From IMG/VR virus record IMGVR_UViG_3300023184_000239, positions 1-42,239 of that record: a stretch of 42,239 bases of DNA; one strand, given 5' to 3'. This document shows positions 32,475-39,710 of this stretch, piece after piece. The position numbers and the translations under genes were made by a program. The first letter of the stretch is position 1. Each line of letters starts with the position of its first letter. Under the pieces are notes generated by a model, which saw only the letters and a list, made by a program, of their open reading frames with translations, ran no database searches and was not told the DNA's origin. Origin of the DNA: a virus.

Positions 32475-33416
32475 ATGAGTAACTCTGCTCTAGAATCCGC
32501 AATATCTGCATTAAGCCCAAAACTTTGGTATAAATGCACAGAGACGAGCGGAACAACGCTCACAAATTCTGGCTCAGCGACTGGATGCGATCTAACCTTA
32601 GCCGGAAGTTACACGTTAAATGACAGAGCACTAATTACTGGAGATGCACAAAAATACTTACATCTTAATGCAGGAACTTCTACGACTGGAGGTCGCGCAG
32701 TAAGCAGTGGTATTGGAAATCTTGCAACGCCAATAACGGGCGATTGGACTATATCATTCCTTATCGAATTTATTAGCGCAATTAATACAACTGATTTTTT
32801 CATATTTAGTCATGGTAGCTCCGGTGAAACGACAGCCACCAATCATCAATTTGGCATAGTTTTTAATTATCCATCGGCAACACTAAGATCTTTTTGGGAA
32901 TATGGTAGTGGCGGAACAAACGTCGACTACAGTTTTACGAATGTGATAAATAGTGGACAACCAGGTTATGATGTTTATTCTGGAACATCTACAAATAAAT
33001 TTCATATCACGGTTGTTAAAGATAGCACGAATATGCGGTTAAGTTATTATATAAATGGTATTTTTAAAGAATCAGTGAGTTATGATACTGAACCGAGTGG
33101 TGGAACAAGCAATAGCATAAGAATAGGAGCAACTTCCGGTAGTGAAGCTGTTACAAATAGCACTATTGGTCAATTATTTTATGTCGACTCTAAATTATCT
33201 GCCACAACAATTTTGAATTTAGCATATCAATCAGGATTTTCTGCTATTAATACTCTTGCGATATCTTCAGCAGATTTACTACATTTCGGAACATATGCGA
33301 ATACCGTGTCATATTTATCTGCTAGCTCAACAAAAAGACTTTCTATTTCTCTGGATCCGAGCATCGACCCAACAATTTTGAATGCTAGTCTAGTTGATAG
33401 CGGATATAGTTTATAA
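32475..33416 (+). CDS. LamG/concanavalin-like jelly-roll virion protein
   Basis: 313 residues. ALSPKLWYKCTETSGTTLTN and GDWTISFLIEF, then KFHITVVKDSTNMRLSYYIN and SNSIRIGATSGSEAVTNSTI, and the late GQLFYVDSKLSATTILNLAY follow the LamG/concanavalin A-like order of strands. Such domains bind sugars in many phage fibres and appendages. The likely role is glycan binding at the fibre or capsid surface, but the ligand cannot be predicted. It is the last gene of the fibre insert, followed by a late promoter and the prohead genes. Confidence 0.65.
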   Translation: MSNSALESAISALSPKLWYKCTETSGTTLTNSGSATGCDLTLAGSYTLNDRALITGDAQKYLHLNAGTSTTGGRAVSSGIGNLATPITGDWTISFLIEFISAINTTDFFIFSHGSSGETTATNHQFGIVFNYPSATLRSFWEYGSGGTNVDYSFTNVINSGQPGYDVYSGTSTNKFHITVVKDSTNMRLSYYINGIFKESVSYDTEPSGGTSNSIRIGATSGSEAVTNSTIGQLFYVDSKLSATTILNLAYQSGFSAINTLAISSADLLHFGTYANTVSYLSASSTKRLSISLDPSIDPTILNASLVDSGYSL

Positions 33417-33438
33417 TTACAACCTATAAAATATTTTT

Positions 33439-33446
33439 TATAAATA
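33439..33446 (+). promoter_or_regulatory. Late promoter octamer before the prohead core genes
   Basis: An exact TATAAATA lies 26 nt before ATG 33473, with CTGGAG between them as ribosome site. Confidence 0.8.
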
Positions 33447-33472
33447 GATCAATATAACTGGAGAATAAACTT

Positions 33473-33655
33473 ATGAGTGATAATATTGCAAACGCAATCG
33501 ATGCTCTTTCAAACGAACGCACAAATGAGTTTAAAGATGCGATTTCTAGCGAATTATTGGCTAGATTAAGCTCTAGGATTGATATGGAAAGAACACAAGT
33601 CGCTTCAAAGTTATTTGGAACATCAACAGAGGAAGAGCCATCTGATGAAAATTAA
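33473..33655 (+). CDS. Small prohead-core-like protein
   Basis: 60 residues, helical and charged (NIANAIDALSNERTNEFKDA, LLARLSSRIDMERTQVASKL), ending in an acidic tail EEEPSDEN. Size, acidity and position between portal and protease suit a small prohead core protein of the T4 gp67/gp68 type, but sequence similarity is too weak to choose between them. It overlaps the next gene by 11 nt and shares the late promoter at 33439. Confidence 0.5.
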   Translation: MSDNIANAIDALSNERTNEFKDAISSELLARLSSRIDMERTQVASKLFGTSTEEEPSDEN

Positions 33656-34412
33656 GACGTTTAGCGAGCTTCGCGAAGCTGCAAAAGACAAAGCAGCCAA
33701 AGCACAAGCTACTACAAAAGATAAAGAGTCTGACCTTTTTGGCACATCTAGAATCAAAGGTGAACAGGATTTCAGAGACGATCATGGAATGGATGTTCAA
33801 ATTAAAGCCAATAAATTGAAAGATGATAATCATTTTTCTCCAAATTTAAAGCCAGCAACTCATCGCGCGGATGGTGAAAAACAACCAGTCCGTCAGGGCA
33901 ACTCTAGTCAGCCTGGTCCTACAAAACTTTTTCAAGTTGCAGAAGAAGAACAAATTGATGAGAGTCTAGATTCTATTGCTAAAAAACACGGCATGAAATA
34001 TACGACTACAGCCTATGGTGCTGGAATGGAACATCCTACTAAAGGTAAAATCTCTATTAATCGTTATGGCGAATGGCATCATAAAGGAACTAATAAAACA
34101 GGTGATAGTGAAGATAATTTTTCTAGTTTAGATAAACACCTTTCGACACTTAAAGAAGAAGAACAGATCGAAATGAATGAAGATGTTTTTTCAAGTTTAA
34201 AAGCTCTTGCTTCATCGAATAAATCAGGAAATCTAAAATTCAAAAACGGCGAAACTGGTTTAGTAAATTCAAAGTCTGCTGGAAAAATTGTTGATGCTTA
34301 TAATAAACTCAGTCCAGAAAATGCAAAGCAAATGAAAGCGAAAATGAATTCAGACGTTGTTGGATTCATGAAAGTTCTGCATTTCGTAGACAAGTCAGCG
34401 AAGGCGGTGTAA
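33645..34412 (+). CDS. Putative prohead core/internal head protein
   Basis: 255 residues from ATG 33645; the frame extends upstream to 33579, but that would overlap the previous gene heavily. The N-terminus MKIKTFSELREAAKDKAAKA has SELRE-A, which matches the gp21 protease cleavage motif (I/L)-x-E before A. The middle is disordered and charged. A conserved block EQIDESLDSIAKKHGMKYTT then GEWHHKGTNKTGD follows, and the C-terminus has KIVDAYNKLSPENAKQMKAK. Probably an internal core protein processed in the prohead. A perfect 14-bp palindrome (33667-33680) encodes the presumed cleavage site. Confidence 0.5.
   Translation: MKIKTFSELREAAKDKAAKAQATTKDKESDLFGTSRIKGEQDFRDDHGMDVQIKANKLKDDNHFSPNLKPATHRADGEKQPVRQGNSSQPGPTKLFQVAEEEQIDESLDSIAKKHGMKYTTTAYGAGMEHPTKGKISINRYGEWHHKGTNKTGDSEDNFSSLDKHLSTLKEEEQIEMNEDVFSSLKALASSNKSGNLKFKNGETGLVNSKSAGKIVDAYNKLSPENAKQMKAKMNSDVVGFMKVLHFVDKSAKAV
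33667..33680. repeat. 14-bp perfect palindrome
   Basis: AGCTTCGCGAAGCT is its own reverse complement and shares TTCGCGAA with the inverted repeat at 26447-26480. It encodes ELREA. Confidence 0.7.
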
Positions 34413-34413
34413 G

Positions 34414-34797
34414 ATGGCACAAAATTCAATTACGAATAAGAGCATCAAGAATGGTTATGTTACTATCAATGTTGGATCTGGTGGTGCATTTTATCTAAAT
34501 AATTCTGGTGCGGGTTTAGGTGCAAATGGTCCTGGTGAAGTCGTTCAAACAATGAATATTGTTGATATTAAATACGCTATAGCCAATAATGCATTCTATA
34601 CAATTAAACGTGGTGCAAACACTGTTGCAGTTTTATCTGGAAATGATAACTGGGCGCTCAACGACGGAATGCTTATCGATACTGTTGGTGGCGAGCCAAG
34701 CGCGAACGTAGTGGTAACAAAAACTGGCGCGGGTCCTTCAACAATGATTATCAAATTACACAAACGCAGTGCAGTGGCTGGCGGGAGTATCTACTAA
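34414..34797 (+). CDS. Small beta-rich head protein candidate
   Basis: 127 residues. Features are a short N-terminal polar segment, then alternating strands (NGYVTINVGSGGAFYLNNSG, NAFYTIKRGANTVAVLSGND, TSMIIKLHKR-like end). It is Gly/Asn-rich, without cysteine, and located directly before the prohead protease, so a small head-associated or decoration protein is a reasonable guess. No family match is recognised. It starts 1 nt after the preceding gene and its stop overlaps the protease start (TAATG). Confidence 0.5.
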   Translation: MAQNSITNKSIKNGYVTINVGSGGAFYLNNSGAGLGANGPGEVVQTMNIVDIKYAIANNAFYTIKRGANTVAVLSGNDNWALNDGMLIDTVGGEPSANVVVTKTGAGPSTMIIKLHKRSAVAGGSIY

Positions 34798-35465
34798 TGT
34801 TACTAATGACTGAAATAAATGAAGACGTAAAAAACTTTTGTGAAGCCAACGAGCAAGGCGGTAAGAGTTGGTTCATTGAAGGCGTTTTCATGCAAGGTAA
34901 TAAAGAAAATAAAAATAAAAGAATATACGCAACAGAAACTCTCCAGCGCGAAGCTGATAGATACAGCAAAGATTATATTGATCAAAATCGTGCCTATGGA
35001 GAACTGGGTCACCCAGCTGGACCAAATATCAATTTAGAGCGCGTATCCCATATCATCAAGAGTCTGAGACGTGAGGGTGATAATTTCATTGGTCGCGCTA
35101 AAATCTCAAATACTCCATATGGAAATATTGCAGCAAATTTGATGGCGGATGGTGCAAGATTGGGTGTTTCTACTCGAGGTTTAGGATCGTTGAAAGAACA
35201 TTCTACACTCAGAGGCGTTAAAGAAGTTCAGAGCGATTTCCATCTGGCTACTCCAGCAGATATAGTCGCTGATCCATCAGCCCACGACGCTTTCGTTCAT
35301 GGTATTATGGAAGGAAAAGAGTGGATTTGGGAAAACGGTGTTATCAAAGAAAATGAAATCGATAAGATGAAAAGAACTATAAATGAGGCTGCTGCACGTA
35401 AACAAACAGAAGCTGCTTCCATTCAAGTATTTTCTAACTTTATGAAAAAACTTTCAGGGCGTTAA
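34797..35465 (+). CDS. gp21: Prohead core scaffolding protease gp21
   Basis: 222 residues (T4 gp21: 212). The serine protease pattern is visible: the catalytic histidine in AYGELGHPAGPNI, and the serine in GARLGVSTRGLGSL. NGNRKNK-like text (NKENKNKRIYATETLQREAD) and DFHLATPADIVADPSAHDAF are also family marks. It cleaves core and capsid proteins after (I/L)-x-E during head maturation and then destroys itself. Its own C-terminal part contains TINE-A, a possible self-cleavage site. The start overlaps the previous stop by one base. Confidence 0.9.
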   Translation: MLLMTEINEDVKNFCEANEQGGKSWFIEGVFMQGNKENKNKRIYATETLQREADRYSKDYIDQNRAYGELGHPAGPNINLERVSHIIKSLRREGDNFIGRAKISNTPYGNIAANLMADGARLGVSTRGLGSLKEHSTLRGVKEVQSDFHLATPADIVADPSAHDAFVHGIMEGKEWIWENGVIKENEIDKMKRTINEAAARKQTEAASIQVFSNFMKKLSGR

Positions 35466-35477
35466 CCTTTTAGTTTT

Positions 35478-35485
35478 TATAAATA
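35478..35485 (+). promoter_or_regulatory. Late promoter octamer before the scaffold gene
   Basis: An exact TATAAATA lies 34 nt before ATG 35520, with GAGGAG at 35508-35513 as ribosome site. Confidence 0.8.
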
Positions 35486-35519
35486 AAGATAGAATCCAAA
35501 AATAAGTGAGGAGAAATCA

Positions 35520-36626
35520 ATGACGATTCAAAATCAAGAAATTAAAGAAGTTAAGTCCTCTTTTGGAGTTAACGCCGAGGTTGCTGATGCTATCGACAAA
35601 AAAGCTGTTGCTCCTGGTAAAGTTCAAAAGAATGGTGATCAAGAGCCTGAGTCGATTCCCCAAGGATCATCTCTTCCAAAAACCAAAATTAGCATGATCA
35701 ATGCTGTTATGTCGAAACTTTCGCAAATGAAAAAAGAAGACGTAGAACAGCAATTAGCTTCGATGGAAGAAGCTAAAGAAGAAAATGAAGGTCATGAGGA
35801 CGAAAAAGAAGATAAAGTTCTTATCGCTAAAATGATGAAAAAGAAAATGAAGAAAGAAGAAGTTTCTAGAAAAATTAGTCGCGAAGATATCGATGTTAGT
35901 GAAGATATCGCTGCAGCTTTTTCTGGTTCAGATCTTTCAGAAGAATTTAAAGCGCAAGCCACTGAAATTTTCGAAACAGCTGTTGTATCATCAGTCAATT
36001 TGAAACTCGCAGAAATCGCTGAGCAAGCTGAAGAAGAATATGCTGAAGAAATGCAAAGCATCGAAGAAGGTCTAACAACAAAGATCGATGAATATCTTGA
36101 TTACGTTGTTGAGCAGTGGATGGAAGAAAATAAACTGGCTGTGGAATCTGGTCTTCGTTCAGAAGTTACAGAGAACTTCCTCAGCGGTCTTCGTAATCTA
36201 TTCGCAGAAAACTGGATTGATATTCCAGAAGAAAAAGTTGAAGTTGTTGAAGAACTAGCCGGTGAAGTCGAACATCTTACAGCTAGTCTCGATGAAGAAA
36301 TGCAAAAGAATATTGAACTCAAGAAACAAGTAGAAAAGTTTGAGCGTGAAATTGCTTTCGTAGATGTTTCCGAAGGTCTTACTGAGATGCAGATTGCAAA
36401 ATTTGAATCTCTTGCAGAAGCAGTTGATTATGAAAATGCAGAAAGCTACAAAGAAAAACTTGAAACTATTCGCACAAGTTTTTTTGAGAGCCGCAGTGAA
36501 GAAGTAACAGAAAGTAGAACGTCACTCGATGAAGAATTTATTGAAACAAATGAGACATCGGAAAAGAAATTAGAACCAAATATGCAAGTGTATTCTGCAG
36601 CAATTAGCCGCTCAGTTAAGAAATAA
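35520..36626 (+). CDS. gp22: Prohead core scaffold protein gp22
   Basis: 368 residues, very acidic and helical, as expected of the main internal scaffold. The central KISREDIDVSEDIAAAFSGS then LSEEFKAQATEIFETAVVSS and EQWMEENKLAVESGLRSEVT are the conserved gp22 pattern. The N-terminal 115 residues and the Glu/Lys-rich linker are extra compared with T4 (269 residues). A coiled coil follows (VEHLTASLDEEMQKNIELKK). It assembles the core around which gp23 polymerises and is later degraded by gp21. It is located between gp21 and gp23 with its own late promoter. Confidence 0.9.
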   Translation: MTIQNQEIKEVKSSFGVNAEVADAIDKKAVAPGKVQKNGDQEPESIPQGSSLPKTKISMINAVMSKLSQMKKEDVEQQLASMEEAKEENEGHEDEKEDKVLIAKMMKKKMKKEEVSRKISREDIDVSEDIAAAFSGSDLSEEFKAQATEIFETAVVSSVNLKLAEIAEQAEEEYAEEMQSIEEGLTTKIDEYLDYVVEQWMEENKLAVESGLRSEVTENFLSGLRNLFAENWIDIPEEKVEVVEELAGEVEHLTASLDEEMQKNIELKKQVEKFEREIAFVDVSEGLTEMQIAKFESLAEAVDYENAESYKEKLETIRTSFFESRSEEVTESRTSLDEEFIETNETSEKKLEPNMQVYSAAISRSVKK

Positions 36627-36631
36627 CTTTT

Positions 36632-36639
36632 TATAAATA
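36632..36639 (+). promoter_or_regulatory. Late promoter octamer before the major capsid gene
   Basis: An exact TATAAATA lies 39 nt before ATG 36679. AAGGAG (near 36668) is the ribosome site. A dedicated late promoter fits the abundance of the capsid protein. Confidence 0.85.
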
Positions 36640-36678
36640 AGTAATGAAGAAACTTTCCCAAGGAAAAAAGGAGAAATT

Positions 36679-38064
36679 ATGAGTTCAGAAAATCTTATTC
36701 AAAAATGGCTGCCAGTTCTAGAGCATCCTGATCTTCCCGCAATTCGGGATTCGCATCGCCGGAACGTAATGGCAACTCTTCTTGAAAATCAAGAAAAGTC
36801 TTCACGCGAAGATGGTTATGGTTCAGGTGGCTATCGTGGTACATCGCTACTTGGTGAAGCCATCGGTCAACCAACTAACGCCATGGGTGCTTCAAGCTCA
36901 ACAGCTTCAGCGGGTTCAGTCGACACTTTCGATCCAGTTCTGATCTCGCTAGTTCGTCGTTCAATGCCTAATCTAATCGCTTATGACATCTGCGGCGTTC
37001 AGCCAATGACTGGTCCTACAGGTTTGATTTTTGCAATGCGTTCGCGCTACACAAGTCAGACTGGTACAGAAGCCCTGTTCAACGAAGCCAATACTTCGTT
37101 CTCAGCTTCAGCTGCTGGTAACACTGCTTCTATTCAAGCTGCTAACGCTTCGAGTGGAACTGGTCATACTGGCACAGATCCTACAGGACGTGCTTCAGGA
37201 TCAGGCTACACAGTTGAAACAGGTCTTACGACTGCTGCTGCTGAACAACTTGGATTCGGTGCTAATCATCAATTCCAAGAAATGGCATTCTCGATCGAAA
37301 AGATTGCCGTCACTGCAGTTAGCCGTGCTCTAAAAGCTGAATACACGATGGAACTTGCACAAGATCTAAAAGCTGTTCATGGTCTTGATGCAGAAACAGA
37401 ACTCGCGAATATTCTTTCGGCTGAAGTTCTTGCTGAAATTAACCGCGAAGTTATCCGCACAATCAATTACTCAGCCACTGCTGGTGCACAAGAAAACGTA
37501 ACGACTGCTGGAACGTTCAATCTTGACACTGATTCAAACGGTCGTTGGATGGTTGAGAAGTTTAAGGGTCTTCTGTTCCAAATCGAACGTGATGCGAACC
37601 AGATTGCAAAAGCTACACGTCGCGGCAAAGCTAACATCATGATTTGTTCTTCAGATGTTGCCTCTGCTCTTCAGATGGCTGGTGTTCTTGATTACACTCC
37701 AGCAATGGCTGTAAATCTTCAAGTCGATGACACTGGCAGCACTTTTGCTGGTACATTGAATGGTCGTATTAAAGTTTACATCGATCCATATTTCTCTTCG
37801 TCAACCGGCAAGCAATACTTCACGCTTGGTTACAAAGGAAGTTCAGCGTTCGATGCTGGTCTGTTCTACTGCCCATACGTTCCCCTCCAAATGGTTCGTG
37901 CGGTTGGTCAAGATACATTCCAACCAAAAATCGGCTTCAAAACACGTTATGGTATCGTTGCTAACCCATTCGCGACAACAGATGCGAACGGTATTCCTGC
38001 TCGTCTAGGCAGTGGTGATGGCAATAAATACTATCGCTTTGTCGCTGTTACGAACTTGATGTAA
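36679..38064 (+). CDS. gp23: Major capsid protein gp23
   Basis: 461 residues (T4 gp23: 521). LIQKWLPVLEHPDLPAIRDS at the N-terminus, and VLISLVRRSMPNLIAYDICG then VQPMTGPTGLIFAMRSRY are the hallmarks of the T4-type capsid. MAFSIEKIAVTAVSRALKAE, YTMELAQDLKAVHGLD and MICSSDVASALQMAGVLDYT follow. The N-terminal 60 residues look like the propeptide: SLLGE60 before A61 fits gp21 cleavage, close to the T4 site at residue 65. Codon use is noticeably less AT-rich than in the accessory genes, as expected for a highly expressed gene. Two tandem terminators follow. Confidence 0.96.
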   Translation: MSSENLIQKWLPVLEHPDLPAIRDSHRRNVMATLLENQEKSSREDGYGSGGYRGTSLLGEAIGQPTNAMGASSSTASAGSVDTFDPVLISLVRRSMPNLIAYDICGVQPMTGPTGLIFAMRSRYTSQTGTEALFNEANTSFSASAAGNTASIQAANASSGTGHTGTDPTGRASGSGYTVETGLTTAAAEQLGFGANHQFQEMAFSIEKIAVTAVSRALKAEYTMELAQDLKAVHGLDAETELANILSAEVLAEINREVIRTINYSATAGAQENVTTAGTFNLDTDSNGRWMVEKFKGLLFQIERDANQIAKATRRGKANIMICSSDVASALQMAGVLDYTPAMAVNLQVDDTGSTFAGTLNGRIKVYIDPYFSSSTGKQYFTLGYKGSSAFDAGLFYCPYVPLQMVRAVGQDTFQPKIGFKTRYGIVANPFATTDANGIPARLGSGDGNKYYRFVAVTNLM

Positions 38065-38087
38065 GAATTAAAAAGTCTTACTGCAAG

Positions 38088-38123
38088 AAAAAAGGCCTCG
38101 GAATAAACTTCGAGGCCTTTTTT
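38088..38123 (+). terminator. Strong factor-independent terminator after gp23 (bidirectional)
   Basis: The arms 38088-38100 (AAAAAAGGCCTCG) and 38111-38123 (CGAGGCCTTTTTT) pair over 13 bp around a 10-nt loop. T-runs occur on both strands, so it can stop transcription in either direction, including the antisense transcript predicted from 39183. Confidence 0.93.
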
Positions 38124-38152
38124 AAGAGTATAATAATAATTGTAGTGTATTT

Positions 38153-38183
38153 AATGGGAGCCTTGTAAACTCCCATTTTTTTT
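38153..38183 (+). terminator. Second terminator after gp23
   Basis: AATGGGAG (38153-38160) pairs with CTCCCATT (38170-38177) around a 9-nt loop, followed by a run of T to 38183. It backs up the first terminator 30 nt upstream. On the minus strand no T-run follows. Confidence 0.9.
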
Positions 38184-38194
38184 AGAGGAATCCT

Positions 38195-38587
38195 ATGTCC
38201 GTAACTGCGACTTTTATTGGTTCAAAAATAGCCGCGGCGTGCGGCGGGCTTTTCGGAGGATTAGCTATTATGGCTTTCATGAAACCAATATCAATTCTTG
38301 ATGCTACTATTAGAGGCGGTATTTCTACTGGCACTGCAATTATAGGTTCAACCCTTCTGATGGATGTTATGTCTTGGCCAGACATCATCGAATATCATGC
38401 TATAGCAGGTGCAGTAATTGGATTCTCCGCGTGGAGCGTTTTAGGTGCGTGTGCTAGAGTTTTTATCAAAGTAGAAAAAAATAAACTAGACGCGATTGAA
38501 GTTGTAAGCGCAATGAATAATCTAGAAGCTGCAATGAAACCTGCAGCACCTAAAGTTCGTAAAAAAAGGGTTGTTAAAAAATACTAA
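38195..38587 (+). CDS. Holin-like small membrane protein
   Basis: 130 residues. Three hydrophobic segments can be seen: about 9-29 (GSKIAAACGGLFGGLAIMAF), 39-60 (IRGGISTGTAIIGSTLLMDV) and 67-88 (HAIAGAVIGFSAWSVLGACA), rich in Gly and Ala. They are followed by an amphipathic stretch and a very basic tail (KVRKKRVVKKY). Three helices with a short N-terminus and a basic C-terminus match class I holins, which form holes in the inner membrane at lysis. No endolysin gene is next to it, so the assignment is tentative. AGAGGAA precedes ATG. The region is predicted to be covered by an antisense transcript. Confidence 0.5.
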   Translation: MSVTATFIGSKIAAACGGLFGGLAIMAFMKPISILDATIRGGISTGTAIIGSTLLMDVMSWPDIIEYHAIAGAVIGFSAWSVLGACARVFIKVEKNKLDAIEVVSAMNNLEAAMKPAAPKVRKKRVVKKY

Positions 38588-38614
38588 ATATAGTTTTAAA
38601 TTGAAAAGTAAATC

Positions 38615-39157
38615 ATGAGTGTGTCTCAAAATCAGCCTGGTAATTTAAATTATCTTTCGCAATTAGGATTTCGTTTTTCAATAAAGAAATTACCTAATGT
38701 AAATTATTTTTGCCAGAGAGTTTCTCTTCCGAGCATATCACTTAATGCGATTGAGTTTCAAACTCCTTTTGGAAATATTCCAAGAGCAGGAAACAAATTA
38801 ACATACTCTACGATACCTATATCTTTTAGAGTAGATGAAGACTTTAAGAATTATATTGAAATTCATGACTGGATGGTTGGGCTAGGGCATCCAGAAGATT
38901 TTAATCAAACAAGAACTTTATCTAATAATGCTCCTGGTCCAGTTCGACGGATTGGTAGTGCGGCTTCTTTCGTTTCTGATGGAACATTGAATGTTCAAAC
39001 AAGCAATAGAAATCCCTCTGTTAATATCTTTTTCTACGATATGTTTCCTACTGATCTAACTGAATTGGTTTTCGATACGACTGCGTCTGATGTAGATTAC
39101 ATCGAAGCCACTGCTACTTTCAGTTACAGACGCTATGTCATCGAGAGGATCGTCTAA
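38615..39157 (+). CDS. Tail tube-fold protein (gp19/gp54-like)
   Basis: 180 residues. LSQLGFRFSIKKLPNVNYFC, then QRVSLPSISLNAIEFQTPFG, ISFRVDEDFKNYIEIHDWMV and GLGHPEDFNQTRTL form a pattern seen in tail tube-related proteins of marine T4-like phages. The last strands SVNIFFYDMFPTDLTELVFD then YIEATATFSYRRYVIERI complete a tube-like beta fold. A tube-initiator role like gp54 is possible. In cyanophages the gp3 tail-terminator gene often lies near here, so gp3 is an alternative, although the sequence fits a tube fold better. The spacer from the holin-like gene is 27 nt. Confidence 0.5.
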   Translation: MSVSQNQPGNLNYLSQLGFRFSIKKLPNVNYFCQRVSLPSISLNAIEFQTPFGNIPRAGNKLTYSTIPISFRVDEDFKNYIEIHDWMVGLGHPEDFNQTRTLSNNAPGPVRRIGSAASFVSDGTLNVQTSNRNPSVNIFFYDMFPTDLTELVFDTTASDVDYIEATATFSYRRYVIERIV

Positions 39158-39161
39158 TAAG

Positions 39162-39215
39162 ATGACCCTTCGGAACACCTGTATTATATCAAGATCTCAC
39201 ATAATTGTCAAGGTA
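39162..39215 (-). promoter_or_regulatory. Perfect host-type promoter pointing antisense (copy 2)
   Basis: On the minus strand TTGACA (39211-39206) and TATAAT (39188-39183) are separated by exactly 17 nt. The downstream 21 nt (through TTCCGAAGGGTCAT) are nearly identical to copy 1 at 20331-20384. Transcription runs leftward, antisense to the tube-like and holin-like genes. Confidence 0.8.
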
Positions 39216-39237
39216 TAATTCTAGCCAAAAATAAGTC

Positions 39238-39266
39238 TTTACTTTCTTTGTAATTTATTATATAAT
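39238..39266 (+). promoter_or_regulatory. Candidate plus-strand promoter for uvsY
   Basis: TTTACT (39238-39243), a 17-nt spacer, then TATAAT (39261-39266). The -10 box ends 7 nt before ATG 39274, so the transcript would be leaderless or nearly so. The region is very AT-rich, which raises the chance of a false match. Confidence 0.4.
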
Positions 39267-39273
39267 AGTGTTT

Positions 39274-39708
39274 ATGAAAATTGATGAAATATTAACTGAG
39301 TGGAAAAACGACACTGTTCTGGATGATCTAAATCTAGATAAGGAGTCAGTTCGCATATCAAATTTACATGCGAAATATATAACATTATTATCCGATGATC
39401 GTAGGCTCGTCCGCGGGTATCAGAGTCAGAAGAAACAAATCATTTCTAAATTACGAAATTATTATTCTGGGTCTGCAACTCAAGAAGAATTAACCGATAT
39501 TGGTCGAGAACAATTCTTAGGCAAAACGCTTAAGAATGAAATCATGATCAATGTAGAATTAGACGAATTGATTATTTCGATCGACGCTAAGATATCAATG
39601 CTAGAAGTAAAAGTCCTGGCGCTTGAGGAAATTATGAAGTCTATTAATTCTAGAGGATATCAAATCAAAAATGCGATCGACTGGCGTCGGCTGACCCTTG
39701 GTGGATAA
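39274..39708 (+). CDS. uvsY: Recombination mediator UvsY
   Basis: 144 residues from ATG 39274 (GTG 39268 is an alternative); T4 UvsY has 137. The sequence KIDEILTEWKNDTVLDDLNL, then YITLLSDDRRLVRGYQSQKK, KLRNYYSGSATQEELTDIGR and a C-terminal SINSRGYQIKNAIDWRRLTL aligns along its length with T4 UvsY (YYSG near the middle and IKSRGFAIK near the end). It loads the UvsX recombinase on gp32-coated single-stranded DNA. No ribosome binding site is visible upstream. It directly precedes uvsW. Confidence 0.85.
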   Translation: MKIDEILTEWKNDTVLDDLNLDKESVRISNLHAKYITLLSDDRRLVRGYQSQKKQIISKLRNYYSGSATQEELTDIGREQFLGKTLKNEIMINVELDELIISIDAKISMLEVKVLALEEIMKSINSRGYQIKNAIDWRRLTLGG

Positions 39709-39710
39709 AT

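Noticed and set aside
38124-38152. TATAATAATAAT between the two gp23 terminators as a promoter
   Set aside because: No matching -35 box at the right distance; it is simple AT-rich spacer and the second terminator would stop any transcript at once.
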